Assembly: GCA_016292095.1 (NCBI GenBank)
Contig: JAEFAB010000047.1
Span: forward strand, 35,041-99,040
DNA from: Eubacterium sp.
GTDB lineage: Bacteria; Bacillota; Clostridia; Lachnospirales; Lachnospiraceae
Reading direction: 5' to 3'
DNA length: 64,000 bases
How positions within the stretch are numbered: the stretch's first letter is position 1; every line of letters starts with the position of its first letter. The translations under genes and the position numbers were made by a program. Of the stretch, positions 49,408 to 58,511 are shown piece after piece. The notes beneath the pieces were generated by a model, which was not told the origin of the DNA, did not search any database, and worked only from the letters and a program-made list of their open reading frames with translations.

Positions 49408-52400
49408 CTAATCAATCACTTTTACAAAATCTTCGCCGTACTGTTCCCGTAACTTAGTAAGCAATGTCTCTGTCACTTCTACCCGGTACTCTACCGGCAA
49501 TACTTTACTCTGACGTTCCTTTGCCAAAGCAATGCACACTTTATCATTTCCACGGAAGCCCGCCAAAGTCTGCAATAACTCCGATTCCTTTGCCACATAA
49601 GTGTCTTTATCCTGAAATGCAATCCAAAGTTCCGAAGGCATCATTGCAAATTCTGTAATAGTATTTGCAATCACACGACCGGCAGCATTTTCTTCAAACT
49701 GTGCTTCTCCGGAAACAAAAATTTTCTTTCCTTCTTCCATCAAAGCTCTGTTTCGTTCAAACTGTCTCGGGAATACAATTACCTCGACGGTTCCTACCAA
49801 ATCTTCCAACGTAATGAAGGCCATCTGCTGTCCGCTCTTTGTAAATTTCTTTGTAATGGCAGAAACAATACCGCCAATGGTCACCTTACTTTTATCCGGA
49901 ATTTTTGGTTCTTCCCCCTCTTCCGGCTCAGCAAAGTCAATTGCCATATTGGTAATGTGCTTTCGCCATTTCTTTTCCTGTGACTGCAGTGGATGACCGC
50001 TGGCATAAATTCCCAGCACTTCCTTTTCAAATTCCAGCTTTTGCTCGATTTCGTATTCTCCTACATTCGGCATCTGCACCTTGTAGGTTTCTTTTTCCTC
50101 ATCGCCGGCAAAATCAAACAGTGTTACCTGTCCTTCCATGGCATCTTTCTTTTCCTGGTTGACTCCGTCAATAATTTGAACATACACCATCATCATCTGC
50201 TTTCGCGTCGCCCCAAAGGAATCAAAAGCACCTGCTTTAATAAAGTTTTCAATTGCTCGTTTATTAACACCCAGACTGGCAGTTCTGCCGATGAAATCTT
50301 CTAAATCCACAAATCTGCCTCGTTTCTCGCGTTCCATCACAACCTGGTCAATAATGTTCTTTCCAACATTTTTAATTGCCGTCAGGCCGTAACGGATATT
50401 GTCTCCGTCTGCAGAAAAGCCACTGCTTCCCACATTAATATCCGGCGGCAAAATCTTAATGCCCAAGGAACGGCAGGAATAAACATATTCTGATACTTTA
50501 CTTGCCACATCCATAACAGAAGTTAACATGGCTGCCATGAATTCTGTCGGATAGTAATATTTCAAATAGGCCGTCTGATAGGCTACAACCGCATAGGCTG
50601 CCGCATGAGATTTATTGAAGGCATATTTTGCAAAGTCCGTCATTTCATCAAAGATTTTATTTGCAATCTCTTCGCTAATGCCGTTCTTAATACAACCGTT
50701 TACTCCGGTCTCTTCATCACCGTAAACGAAAATCTGTCGTTCTTTTTCCATGACATCCTGTTTTTTCTTAGACATGGCACGGCGAAGTAAGTCGCTTCGT
50801 CCCAGAGAGTATCCCGCAAGATCCCTTACAATCTGCATAACCTGTTCCTGATATACAATACATCCGTGGGTTGGCTGCAGGATTGGTTCTAACTGCGGAC
50901 AATCATAAGTAACCGAAGAAGCATTATTTTTACCTTCTAAATATTTCGGAATAAAATCCATCGGTCCCGGACGATACAGGGAAATACCCGCAATAATATC
51001 TTCCAGACTATCCGGCTTCAATTCCTTCATAAAGTTCTTCATTCCGCCACTTTCCAACTGGAAAATACCTTCTGTATTTCCTGTGCCGATATAAGAAAGA
51101 ACTTTCTTGTCATCATAATCAATGGTTTTTAAATCCACTTCCACGCCACGGTTTTCTTTAATAAAACGTTCGGCGTTCTGAATTACGGTCAGATTTCGTA
51201 ATCCCAAAAAGTCCATTTTCAACAATCCCAGTTCTTCCAAAGTTGTCATAATATACTGGGTTGTAATGGAACCGTCGGAAGCTCTGGACAGCGGAACATA
51301 ATCATCCACCGGATTTGCACAAATAACAACACCTGCCGCATGCATGGAGGCGTGTCTTGGCAATCCTTCCAGACGCTTTGACATATCAATCAGATATTTT
51401 ACCTGAGGGTCATTGTCGTATAAATCCTTTAATTCGCGGCTTTGCTTTAACGCCAGATCCAATGTCATATGAAGGTCATTCGGAATCATTTTGGAAATGC
51501 TGTCGCACTGAGCATAAGGCATATCCAGTACGCGTCCCACATCACGAATTACCCCTTTTGCTTTCAGCGTACCAAAGGTAACAATCTGAGCCACATGGTC
51601 TTTTCCGTATTTTCTTCCTACATAATCAATCACTTCCTGACGACGTTCGATACAAAAGTCCACGTCAATATCGGGCATGGATACACGCTCAGGATTTAAG
51701 AAACGTTCAAAGAGCAATGCATAACGCATTGGCTCAATGTCCGTAATTTCCAAACAGTAAGAAACAAGACTTCCTGCAGCAGAACCTCGTCCCGGTCCTA
51801 CAGCAATTCCATTGGACTTTGCATAATGAATGAAATCCCACACAATCAGGAAATACTCGATATATCCCATATCTTTAATGGTGTTCAATTCGTAATCCAG
51901 TCGTTCCTGAAGTTCTTCCGGCGTCAACTTACAATGTTCATCCACTTCTCCGCGGAATACCGGATACCGTCTGTGAAGTCCTTCTTCACAAAGCTCCTTC
52001 AGATAGGTCCATGCAGTATATCCTTCCGGTACCGGGAAATTCGGAAGTTTTGTTACCCCAAATTCAAATTCCACCTGACAACGGGCTGCAATCTTTTCCG
52101 TGTTTTCCAACGCTTCCGGTGCATACGGGAACAATGCTGCCATTTCTTCCGGAGACTTCAGATAATACTGACCGCCCTCATATCGCATACGGTCTTCATC
52201 CGATTTCTTCTTTCCGGTCTGAATACAAAGAAGAATGTCGTGAGCTTCCACGTCATCTGCATAGGTATAGTGAACATCATTGGTACAAACCAAATCCACG
52301 CCAATCTCTTTGCTTAAACGCATTAACTGCTGATTTACCGTACGCTGTTCCGGAATACCGTGGTCCTGCATTTCCAGGAAATAATTATCCTCCCCGAAAA

Positions 52401-52893
52401 TTTCCAAGTGACGCAGTGCAGCTGCTTTTCCGTTTTCATAATCTTCTTTTGCCAGATAGCGCTGAACTTCTCCTGCCAGACAGGCGCTTAAACAGATCAG
52501 CCCTTCATGGTATTCCCGAAGAACTTCATAATCCACACGGGGCTTGTAGTAAAAGCCTTCCACAAAGCCTTTGGACACAATTTTACAGAGGTTCTCATAC
52601 CCCTTGTTATTTTCAGCAAGCAAAATCAGATGATTGTATCTGCTTTCACTTTCATTCTTTTCTTTATCAAATCTGGAACCGGGAGCCACGTAAACCTCGC
52701 AACCGATAATCGGCTTAATTCCCGCATCATGGGCAGCCCGATAAAAATCAATTACACCATACATAACACCATGGTCTGTAATAGCAAGGCTATCCATTCC
52801 AAGAGCTTTCGCCTGCTTTGTTATTTCTTTAATTTTACTGGAACCGTCCAACAAACTATATTCCGTATGGACGTGCAAATGTGTAAAACTCAT
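49408..52893 (-). CDS. dnaE: DNA polymerase III subunit alpha, DnaE type
   Basis: The 1161-residue polymerase has an N-terminal PHP domain (HLHVHTEYSLLDGSSKI), the palm with PDIDVDFC near residue 405 and the preceding GPGRGSAAGS, the thumb and fingers, HhH motifs (RGVNKRAIENF-like), and a C-terminal OB-fold (VTIGGIVSAITKKFTKSGQQMAF). It is the DnaE class, distinct from PolC, which in Firmicutes does most leading-strand synthesis. GAGAGA precedes the ATG. The next upstream gene, xth, is 18 bases away, so both likely belong to one transcript. Confidence 0.96.
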   Translation of the reverse strand: MSFTHLHVHTEYSLLDGSSKIKEITKQAKALGMDSLAITDHGVMYGVIDFYRAAHDAGIKPIIGCEVYVAPGSRFDKEKNESESRYNHLILLAENNKGYENLCKIVSKGFVEGFYYKPRVDYEVLREYHEGLICLSACLAGEVQRYLAKEDYENGKAAALRHLEIFGEDNYFLEMQDHGIPEQRTVNQQLMRLSKEIGVDLVCTNDVHYTYADDVEAHDILLCIQTGKKKSDEDRMRYEGGQYYLKSPEEMAALFPYAPEALENTEKIAARCQVEFEFGVTKLPNFPVPEGYTAWTYLKELCEEGLHRRYPVFRGEVDEHCKLTPEELQERLDYELNTIKDMGYIEYFLIVWDFIHYAKSNGIAVGPGRGSAAGSLVSYCLEITDIEPMRYALLFERFLNPERVSMPDIDVDFCIERRQEVIDYVGRKYGKDHVAQIVTFGTLKAKGVIRDVGRVLDMPYAQCDSISKMIPNDLHMTLDLALKQSRELKDLYDNDPQVKYLIDMSKRLEGLPRHASMHAAGVVICANPVDDYVPLSRASDGSITTQYIMTTLEELGLLKMDFLGLRNLTVIQNAERFIKENRGVEVDLKTIDYDDKKVLSYIGTGNTEGIFQLESGGMKNFMKELKPDSLEDIIAGISLYRPGPMDFIPKYLEGKNNASSVTYDCPQLEPILQPTHGCIVYQEQVMQIVRDLAGYSLGRSDLLRRAMSKKKQDVMEKERQIFVYGDEETGVNGCIKNGISEEIANKIFDEMTDFAKYAFNKSHAAAYAVVAYQTAYLKYYYPTEFMAAMLTSVMDVASKVSEYVYSCRSLGIKILPPDINVGSSGFSADGDNIRYGLTAIKNVGKNIIDQVVMEREKRGRFVDLEDFIGRTASLGVNKRAIENFIKAGAFDSFGATRKQMMMVYVQIIDGVNQEKKDAMEGQVTLFDFAGDEEKETYKVQMPNVGEYEIEQKLEFEKEVLGIYASGHPLQSQEKKWRKHITNMAIDFAEPEEGEEPKIPDKSKVTIGGIVSAITKKFTKSGQQMAFITLEDLVGTVEVIVFPRQFERNRALMEEGKKIFVSGEAQFEENAAGRVIANTITEFAMMPSELWIAFQDKDTYVAKESELLQTLAGFRGNDKVCIALAKERQSKVLPVEYRVEVTETLLTKLREQYGEDFVKVID

Positions 52894-52911
52894 GAGTTTC
52901 TCTCTTTCTAT

Positions 52912-53667
52912 TTATAAATCAATGGTCAGTTCTACCGGACAGTGATCGGAGCCCAAAACATCTTTATGGATGTCAGCCCCCTGCAACTTTCCTTTCAAAC
53001 TTTCTGACACGATAAAATAATCAATTCTCCATCCGGCATTTTTTTCTCTTGCCTTAAAGCGATAAGACCACCAGCTGTATCGGCCTTCATCCTCCGGATA
53101 AAAATATCGGAAGGTATCAATAAATCCGTCTGCCAACAATGCTGTCATCTTTTCTCGCTCTTCGTCGGTAAATCCGGCGTTCTTTCGATTGGTCTTCGGA
53201 TTTTTCAAGTCAATTTCCTGATGGGCAACATTTAAGTCTCCACAGAGAATGACCGGTTTGGTTTCTTCCAGTTTTTTCAGATATGCTTTGAAGTCATCTT
53301 CCCATTGCATCCGGTAATCCAGACGTTTCAATTCATTCTGGGAATTTGGCGTATAACAGGTTACCATATAGAACTGTTCAAATTCCAAGGTAATCACACG
53401 ACCTTCTTTGTCATGTTCTTCAATGCCAATTCCATATGAGACCGAAACCGGTTCCTGTTTTGTAAAGATTGCAGTTCCGGAATAGCCTTTCTTTTCTGCA
53501 TAGTTCCAATACTGATGGTAGCCCGGCATGTCCAGTTCCAACTGTCCTTCCTGCATCTTTGATTCCTGTATACAGAAAATATCTGCATCCACCGTATTAA
53601 AATAATCCATAAAGCCCTTTGTTACACAGGCACGAATTCCGTTTACGTTCCAAGAAATCAGTTTCAT
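52912..53667 (-). CDS. xth: Exodeoxyribonuclease III (AP endonuclease)
   Basis: The 251-residue enzyme repairs abasic sites. Motifs are those of the EEP superfamily: [36 protein letters not shown], and GSDHCPVEL at the end with the catalytic His. Length is standard. AGGAGG precedes the ATG. It is the first gene of a likely xth-dnaE-methyltransferase transcript; the 165-base gap upstream holds the GH64 terminator. Confidence 0.95.
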   Translation of the reverse strand: MKLISWNVNGIRACVTKGFMDYFNTVDADIFCIQESKMQEGQLELDMPGYHQYWNYAEKKGYSGTAIFTKQEPVSVSYGIGIEEHDKEGRVITLEFEQFYMVTCYTPNSQNELKRLDYRMQWEDDFKAYLKKLEETKPVILCGDLNVAHQEIDLKNPKTNRKNAGFTDEEREKMTALLADGFIDTFRYFYPEDEGRYSWWSYRFKAREKNAGWRIDYFIVSESLKGKLQGADIHKDVLGSDHCPVELTIDL

Positions 53668-53777
53668 CTTTTGCCTCCTGTTGTCATTGATCTAAACCAT
53701 ATCTTATCATTTTCACACACTATAACATTATAACCTAAAATCACCTTTTTTTCCTACTATTTTTTCACATCAAGAAG

Positions 53778-53799
53778 GAGCACACCGAAGTGTGCTCCC
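53778..53799 (-). terminator. Terminator after the GH64 gene
   Basis: GGAGCACAC and GTGTGCTCC with a TTCG-type loop form a compact hairpin. The following sequence is only moderately T-rich (TTCTTG). Confidence 0.65.
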
Positions 53800-53832
53800 C
53801 CTGTGAGAAAAACATATGTTGAAAAAATCTTA

Positions 53833-56289
53833 TTACCACTTTAAGTCAATTACTAATGCAGTTGCATTTGTGTAATGAAGTAATGTACTCTGATCGTTTA
53901 CATCATCATAGCAGAATCCGTATGCAAGATTGCTTACTGAGTTTTCATGCCAGAATCTTGAGTACCAGTTGTATGTGCTGTTCTTGTAGTAAGCACTTGG
54001 GTTATTGTAATTAGCAGGGTCTGTTGCAACACCTCTGTTGAATGCTGCACAAAGCTGAGCTTCGATTACAAGTTCTGTAGAATTACCTCTGTTGAAGTTA
54101 CCCTTTCCTTCTAATACATCCTGTGTGGTTGGTTTGTATACATAGTATGTTCCGCCATCACCGGCTTTTGTAAATCTCATTCTGTCGCCTTCTACACGTC
54201 CTGTAAAGGTTCCTGCTTCACACTGGAATACTAAATTCTGTGAAGAATATTTGTTCCAGAATTCATTGATGTAGTTATCAAAGTATCTTCCATATGCCTG
54301 TCCTTCATTGAATGTCTTCTTACATGGTGCCATGATTCTCTTGTCATCTGCTAAAGTCTTCCATTCTGAAGGTGCATTGTTTTTGTACTTGTTAAATGTA
54401 TCTGTTCTTGATCCGATGTCACCAACAACCTTGTCATATGTTGGGTAGTCACCAGGTCTGTTATCAAATCCGCCTGTTCCGTATAATCTTGTTACCATTG
54501 GGAAGGAATAGAAGTCAACTCGTGTAGTATTTCCCCAATATTCTCTGCCTGTTACTGTGAATTCTGCAAATTCAAATAATACATCCTGATTTGGATCTGA
54601 TGTATTGTTAAGGTCTGGTCCTGCATAACCAACTCTTCCGTCTGCTGCGTTATTGAATGTAATGTATACAGGGCTACCATAGCTTAAGTACATTCTTCCT
54701 GAAACAATACTTGGAAGGTATACCCAGCTCTTTTCAGAGATGGAATGGCAAATGTTTGCACACATTCTTCCGTTCTTTGAAATTGTGTTCATTCCTGTAT
54801 TTGCCGGAATTAAGTTTCCGTTTGTGTCTAAGTAGCAAAGCTGATTGCTTGAGTTGTATCCAAGTACACACCAGTAAATCTGGCTGTTTGAATATTTTCC
54901 GTTTGTCTTGTTATTAAGCTGTAAGAACATCTTGTCGTTTACAGGGATATCTGTTCTAAGATTTGGTTTTTCTACTCCTGAAACTGTTCCGCCTGTTGAC
55001 TGCTGTTTTGTTGTTGTAGTTGTCTGCTGAACAGAACCGGAACCTGTAACGTTTACTGATAATGTTGTCTTAGCTGATTCTTTGTTTCCGCTTACTGTTG
55101 TAACAGATACGGTATGTGTTCCTGCTGCAATTCCTGTGTATGTGTAGTATGCACATTTTACACCGGAAGCAACACGGTTGTTATCAATGTATACATTGTA
55201 GTTGTTAATGTTTCCTGCTCCCCAAACAACGCCGATTGTGTTATTTGCCGGACAAGATACTACTAAACCAAATGGCTGTGCAATGCTTGTATCTGTAGAT
55301 GTTGAAGCCTTTGTTGTAGTTGGTGCCTGTGTTGTAGTTGTCTTCTTACGAACTACGATAGAAGACATCTTGTCATTCCAGTCATTTCCGATCCAAGCTG
55401 TATCTGCAGAAACAACTTTCTGAGCACCCTGGAAGTTGTCATCCCAGTAAAGTACTGCTTCGTATCCTGATGCTACCTTTAATGAAGATAAGTCATCATT
55501 CTTGAATCCTTTTGAAGTTAATGCTGAAAGGTTGTAAGAACCTTCGTTTAATGCTGCAACACGTCCGCCGTAGTTAATATCCTGATAGATATATACAACG
55601 CCTTTTTCAGCTGCCTTTGTTGTAGCAGGTGCTGTAGAACCTGATACTGTTACTGTAGTAGATACTCTTTCTGATTCAGAAGAACCGCTTACTGTAGAAA
55701 TTGCTACGGTATGTGTTCCTGCTGCGTATCCTGTGTATGTGTAGTAAGCACATCCAACGGCACTGCTTACTTTGTTTCCGTCGATATAAACGTTGTAACT
55801 ATTGATGTTTCCTCTTCCCCAAACAACACCGATGGTATTATTGGATGGGCAACTTGCTACCAAACCAAATGGTTTTTCGATAGAAGAATTTGTGCTTGAA
55901 GCGGAACCTGTCTTATAACTCATTTCCGGTGAGTCATACTGTAAACCGCCTTTGTTGTATGTAAAGAATACTTTAATAGTGTCGCCGGTCTTTAATCCTG
56001 TGATTGCCAGATTATAATCATACCCGTTCCCACTGGCCATATTCACATTCTGCTGTGCTCCATTGTTCACTTTAAAGTGAGCAATTACATACTTTGCATA
56101 ATTGTTTGCCTTAAATGTAATAGTTGTCTGTGTTGCTGAGTTGTCGGTTGCTGTTACTGTGTAATCAGAACCTGTGCCAATAGTTGCTGCGGTTACGGCA
56201 TTCTTTGTTGACGGTACAGCAATGGCTGTCACTACCAATGCTACTGCCAAAAGAGACGCCATAATTCTTTTGATCGTTCTCTTTTTCAT
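53833..56289 (-). CDS. Secreted GH64 beta-1,3-glucanase with CBM56-like and beta-gamma-crystallin domains
   Basis: The 818-residue protein has a signal peptide (1-about 32, ending AVTAA). Next is a CBM56-like beta-1,3-glucan-binding domain (about 35-125, HFKVNNGAQQNVNM), two FN3-like repeats (about 130-210 and 325-410, each with FGLV-SCP-NNTIGVVWG), and between them a beta-gamma-crystallin domain (about 225-310). The crystallin domain has two calcium clamps, NDDLSS and NDKMSS. The GH64 catalytic domain spans about 440-818: Glu in FEFAEFTV and Asp in TRVDFY, sixteen residues apart as for the known GH64 pair. It would cut beta-1,3-glucan, in the known family releasing laminaripentaose. AGAGGAG lies before the ATG at 56289; a TTG at 56310 overlaps that site. 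No anchor is seen. Confidence 0.9.
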   Translation of the reverse strand: MKKRTIKRIMASLLAVALVVTAIAVPSTKNAVTAATIGTGSDYTVTATDNSATQTTITFKANNYAKYVIAHFKVNNGAQQNVNMASGNGYDYNLAITGLKTGDTIKVFFTYNKGGLQYDSPEMSYKTGSASSTNSSIEKPFGLVASCPSNNTIGVVWGRGNINSYNVYIDGNKVSSAVGCAYYTYTGYAAGTHTVAISTVSGSSESERVSTTVTVSGSTAPATTKAAEKGVVYIYQDINYGGRVAALNEGSYNLSALTSKGFKNDDLSSLKVASGYEAVLYWDDNFQGAQKVVSADTAWIGNDWNDKMSSIVVRKKTTTTQAPTTTKASTSTDTSIAQPFGLVVSCPANNTIGVVWGAGNINNYNVYIDNNRVASGVKCAYYTYTGIAAGTHTVSVTTVSGNKESAKTTLSVNVTGSGSVQQTTTTTKQQSTGGTVSGVEKPNLRTDIPVNDKMFLQLNNKTNGKYSNSQIYWCVLGYNSSNQLCYLDTNGNLIPANTGMNTISKNGRMCANICHSISEKSWVYLPSIVSGRMYLSYGSPVYITFNNAADGRVGYAGPDLNNTSDPNQDVLFEFAEFTVTGREYWGNTTRVDFYSFPMVTRLYGTGGFDNRPGDYPTYDKVVGDIGSRTDTFNKYKNNAPSEWKTLADDKRIMAPCKKTFNEGQAYGRYFDNYINEFWNKYSSQNLVFQCEAGTFTGRVEGDRMRFTKAGDGGTYYVYKPTTQDVLEGKGNFNRGNSTELVIEAQLCAAFNRGVATDPANYNNPSAYYKNSTYNWYSRFWHENSVSNLAYGFCYDDVNDQSTLLHYTNATALVIDLKW

Positions 56290-56357
56290 TCTTTCTTTCT
56301 CCTCTTTCAATTTTTTTCGATCCCTGTGTGATTTTCATCACTCGTACATGAATAGTT

Positions 56358-56373
56358 TTACTCTATAGAGTAA
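56358..56373. promoter_or_regulatory. 16-bp perfect palindrome upstream of the GH64 gene
   Basis: TTACTCTATAGAGTAA lies about 70 bases before the GH64 ATG. A regulator site is likely but the factor is unknown. The rest of the gap up to 56486 is AT-rich without another clear site. Confidence 0.5.
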
Positions 56374-56486
56374 TTTTGAAAAAGTAGATTTTTTATAAAA
56401 AAGGTGTTTATTTTTGTAAAAAATATTTTTGTTAGCGATAACAGAAATAGAATAAGCACCAAACTAAAATTTTGGCACTAAATCAA

Positions 56487-56520
56487 AAAAGGTAATGAAG
56501 AACACTCCTCATTACCTTTT
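56487..56520 (-). terminator. Terminator after the six-helix membrane protein gene
   Basis: AAAAGGTAATGA and TCATTACCTTTT form a 12-bp perfect stem followed by TTTTTTG on the minus strand. It begins at the stop codon of that gene. Confidence 0.85.
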
Positions 56521-56522
56521 TT

Positions 56523-57158
56523 CTAGTATCTGTATTTTTTCATTGCCGGTTCTAAAACCAGTTTTTCAAAAACAAAAATCGTCAAATACGGCAATATCGC
56601 TGTGACACCGGTTACAATCCCTTTGATTCTGGAAATACCTGAAAATCCAAACAATCCATTGGTTGAAAGCAGCCCTACCATTGCCAGCAGCAATACCGGC
56701 GAAAAAATAAACCCATAACGCGCACCCATTTGCTCTCGCATAATGAATACCACCATAACAGCTATAATAATCAACATGGATAAAAAGTACACCGTAATAT
56801 TTAATTTCAAATTCCGTTCAGGAATCTTCCAGGTTCTTTGGAATGCCATCGCTATGAATGCCATGATTCCGGAATGCAATAACAGAATGATATACGAAAT
56901 TTTTAATCTTCCTTTACGATTCTGTCGAATAAACGAAATAAGAAATACAAGCATTCCAAGCAATTGAATTCCCATAACCACTGCGGTGATGATATGTGAT
57001 TTTAAATATACAGAGTGATCTCCTAATTTTTCACCGCCTACCATTTTCATAAGGCAGGATGGTCCAATGAAATAATTCACCTTCCACATCTGAACAAGTA
57101 TAGCCAATTCTGACAGAATACACATCACTATGATTGATATACGTTTTACTTTATCCAT
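56523..57158 (-). CDS. Membrane protein of unknown function (about six TM helices)
   Basis: The 211-residue protein has six hydrophobic segments: about residues 7-28, 47-70, 82-104, 119-140, 145-165 and 180-200. Loops are short and basic on alternate sides. I recognise no family, motif or repeat. It opens with MDKVKRISIIVMCILSEL and ends EPAMKKYRY. GAGAGAGG-like sequence precedes the ATG. It has its own terminator and lies between the GH64 gene and the hprK-crh cluster, with no evident partner. Confidence 0.6.
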   Translation of the reverse strand: MDKVKRISIIVMCILSELAILVQMWKVNYFIGPSCLMKMVGGEKLGDHSVYLKSHIITAVVMGIQLLGMLVFLISFIRQNRKGRLKISYIILLLHSGIMAFIAMAFQRTWKIPERNLKLNITVYFLSMLIIIAVMVVFIMREQMGARYGFIFSPVLLLAMVGLLSTNGLFGFSGISRIKGIVTGVTAILPYLTIFVFEKLVLEPAMKKYRY

Positions 57159-57217
57159 TGTCTTTTCCTCTCTCTCTGTCTTCTATCATAAGATAGTCCT
57201 GTTTATCTTGTCAAAGT

Positions 57218-57257
57218 AAAAAAGGAAAAAATTGCTTCCTGCAAGTTTTTCCCTTTT
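57218..57257 (-). terminator. Terminator at the end of the uvrC-hprK-crh cluster
   Basis: An A/T-rich stem (AAGGGAAAAACTTGC with GCAATTTTTTCC) is followed by TTTTTT on the minus strand, just past the HPr-like gene. Confidence 0.7.
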
Positions 57258-57262
57258 TGAAA

Positions 57263-57517
57263 TTATTTATTTTCTAAAAAGTTTGCAATCCCCTCTATCG
57301 CCTGAACTTCATCCGAACCCTCGGCTGAAACACTGACTGTCTGTCCGGGAACAATTCCTAATGCCATCATTCCCATAATACTTTTTGCATTTACTCTTTT
57401 TGTATCTCTTTCTACATAGATTTTACTTTCAAACTGGCTGGCAACCTGAACACATTTTGCCACCGGGCTGACCTCAACCCCGTTCTGAACTTCGATCGTA
57501 ATATCTCTAGTTGTCAT
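57263..57517 (-). CDS. Crh-like HPr paralogue (Ser46 kept, His15 replaced by Glu)
   Basis: The 84-residue protein has the HPr fold: ITIEVQNGVEVSPVAKCVQVASQF, then KSIMGMMALGIVPGQTV. Ser46, the site phosphorylated by HprK, is present (KSIMG). The phosphotransfer His15 is replaced: the motif GIHARPA reads GVEVSPV, with Glu15 and Ser17 for Arg17. So it cannot relay PTS phosphate but could act as a CcpA co-regulator, as Crh does in Bacillus. It lies beside whiA and rapZ, the genomic context of Crh. GGAG-like sequence precedes the ATG. A canonical HPr and the PTS genes are not in this window. Confidence 0.88.
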   Translation of the reverse strand: MTTRDITIEVQNGVEVSPVAKCVQVASQFESKIYVERDTKRVNAKSIMGMMALGIVPGQTVSVSAEGSDEVQAIEGIANFLENK

Positions 57518-57556
57518 TTCTTCATTCCTCCATATGCTTTAATGAACTCACAATTC

Positions 57557-58504
57557 TTATGCCCCGCGCAACTCTTCCGCAATCTGACTGATTTTTCTCA
57601 GTCGATGATTTACCCCCGATTTTCCCAACGGTGGTTCCATCATTGCTCCAAGTTCCTGTAGCGGAACATCCGGGTGTTCAATGCGCATCAATGCAATCTC
57701 TTGAAGTTTTTCAGGTAAAAAGTTTATCCCCTTCAACTTTATTATCAATTGAATATCTTCAATCTGTCTGCACGCTGTCGTAACAGTCTTCTTTATATTT
57801 GCCGTTTCACAGTTGACCTGCCTGTTATAGTAGTTACTCATATCCTTAAGAATTCGGATATTTTCCATTTCCATCAGGGAAATTGGTGCTTCCATAACAT
57901 TCAAAACGTCAACGATGCCTTCACCCTCCTTGATATATACCACAAACTTACCTTTTCTTGCAACTACTTTTGCATCAATTTGAAAATATTGAAGCAAATT
58001 AACCAATTGTATCGATTTTCCATCACTATTGCAGGCAATTTCGAAGTGATATCCCTTTGTCGGGTCACTAATGGAGCCTGCTGCCATAAAGGCTCCGCGA
58101 ATGAATGCTCTTTTACAGCATTCCTTTTTTATAATCACATTATTCGTAATCGACAAGTTCTCTTCTATTTCACCATCTTCGCGAATCAGTTTGGTTGCCT
58201 GCAGAATTCTCATGGAATCCTCATGGTCATCCACTGTCACGGTATACGTTCTCTGACTACTTGAATAAGCACTGACTTTTTCCGCATATTCCGGTTCCAC
58301 ATGAAAAGCCTTTCTCAGCAGAATATGCATCTTCTTTGCCGTCACATCGGTTTCCGTACGAACCACAATGGAATAACGGTTTTCTTCATCAATTAAGATA
58401 TTGCCACACAAAGATAGAATAGCTGAAATCTCAGCTATTCTACAATGATTTGCATTACTAATTTTCTCTACTAATTCTTCTTTTACTTTTCGGGAAAAAT
58501 TCAT
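57557..58504 (-). CDS. whiA: Sporulation/cell-division regulator WhiA
   Basis: The 315-residue protein has a LAGLIDADG-like N-terminal region (FSRKVKEELVEKI, CRIAEISAILSLCG) and a C-terminal HTH domain (LMRIEHPDVPLQELGAMMEPPLGKSGVNHRLRKI). WhiA acts in division and chromosome segregation in Bacillus and in sporulation in Streptomyces. The ATG follows a GGAGC. It is seven bases after rapZ and 39 bases before the Crh-like gene. The usual yvcK between rapZ and whiA is missing. Confidence 0.95.
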   Translation of the reverse strand: MNFSRKVKEELVEKISNANHCRIAEISAILSLCGNILIDEENRYSIVVRTETDVTAKKMHILLRKAFHVEPEYAEKVSAYSSSQRTYTVTVDDHEDSMRILQATKLIREDGEIEENLSITNNVIIKKECCKRAFIRGAFMAAGSISDPTKGYHFEIACNSDGKSIQLVNLLQYFQIDAKVVARKGKFVVYIKEGEGIVDVLNVMEAPISLMEMENIRILKDMSNYYNRQVNCETANIKKTVTTACRQIEDIQLIIKLKGINFLPEKLQEIALMRIEHPDVPLQELGAMMEPPLGKSGVNHRLRKISQIAEELRGA

Positions 58505-58511
58505 ATTGCTC

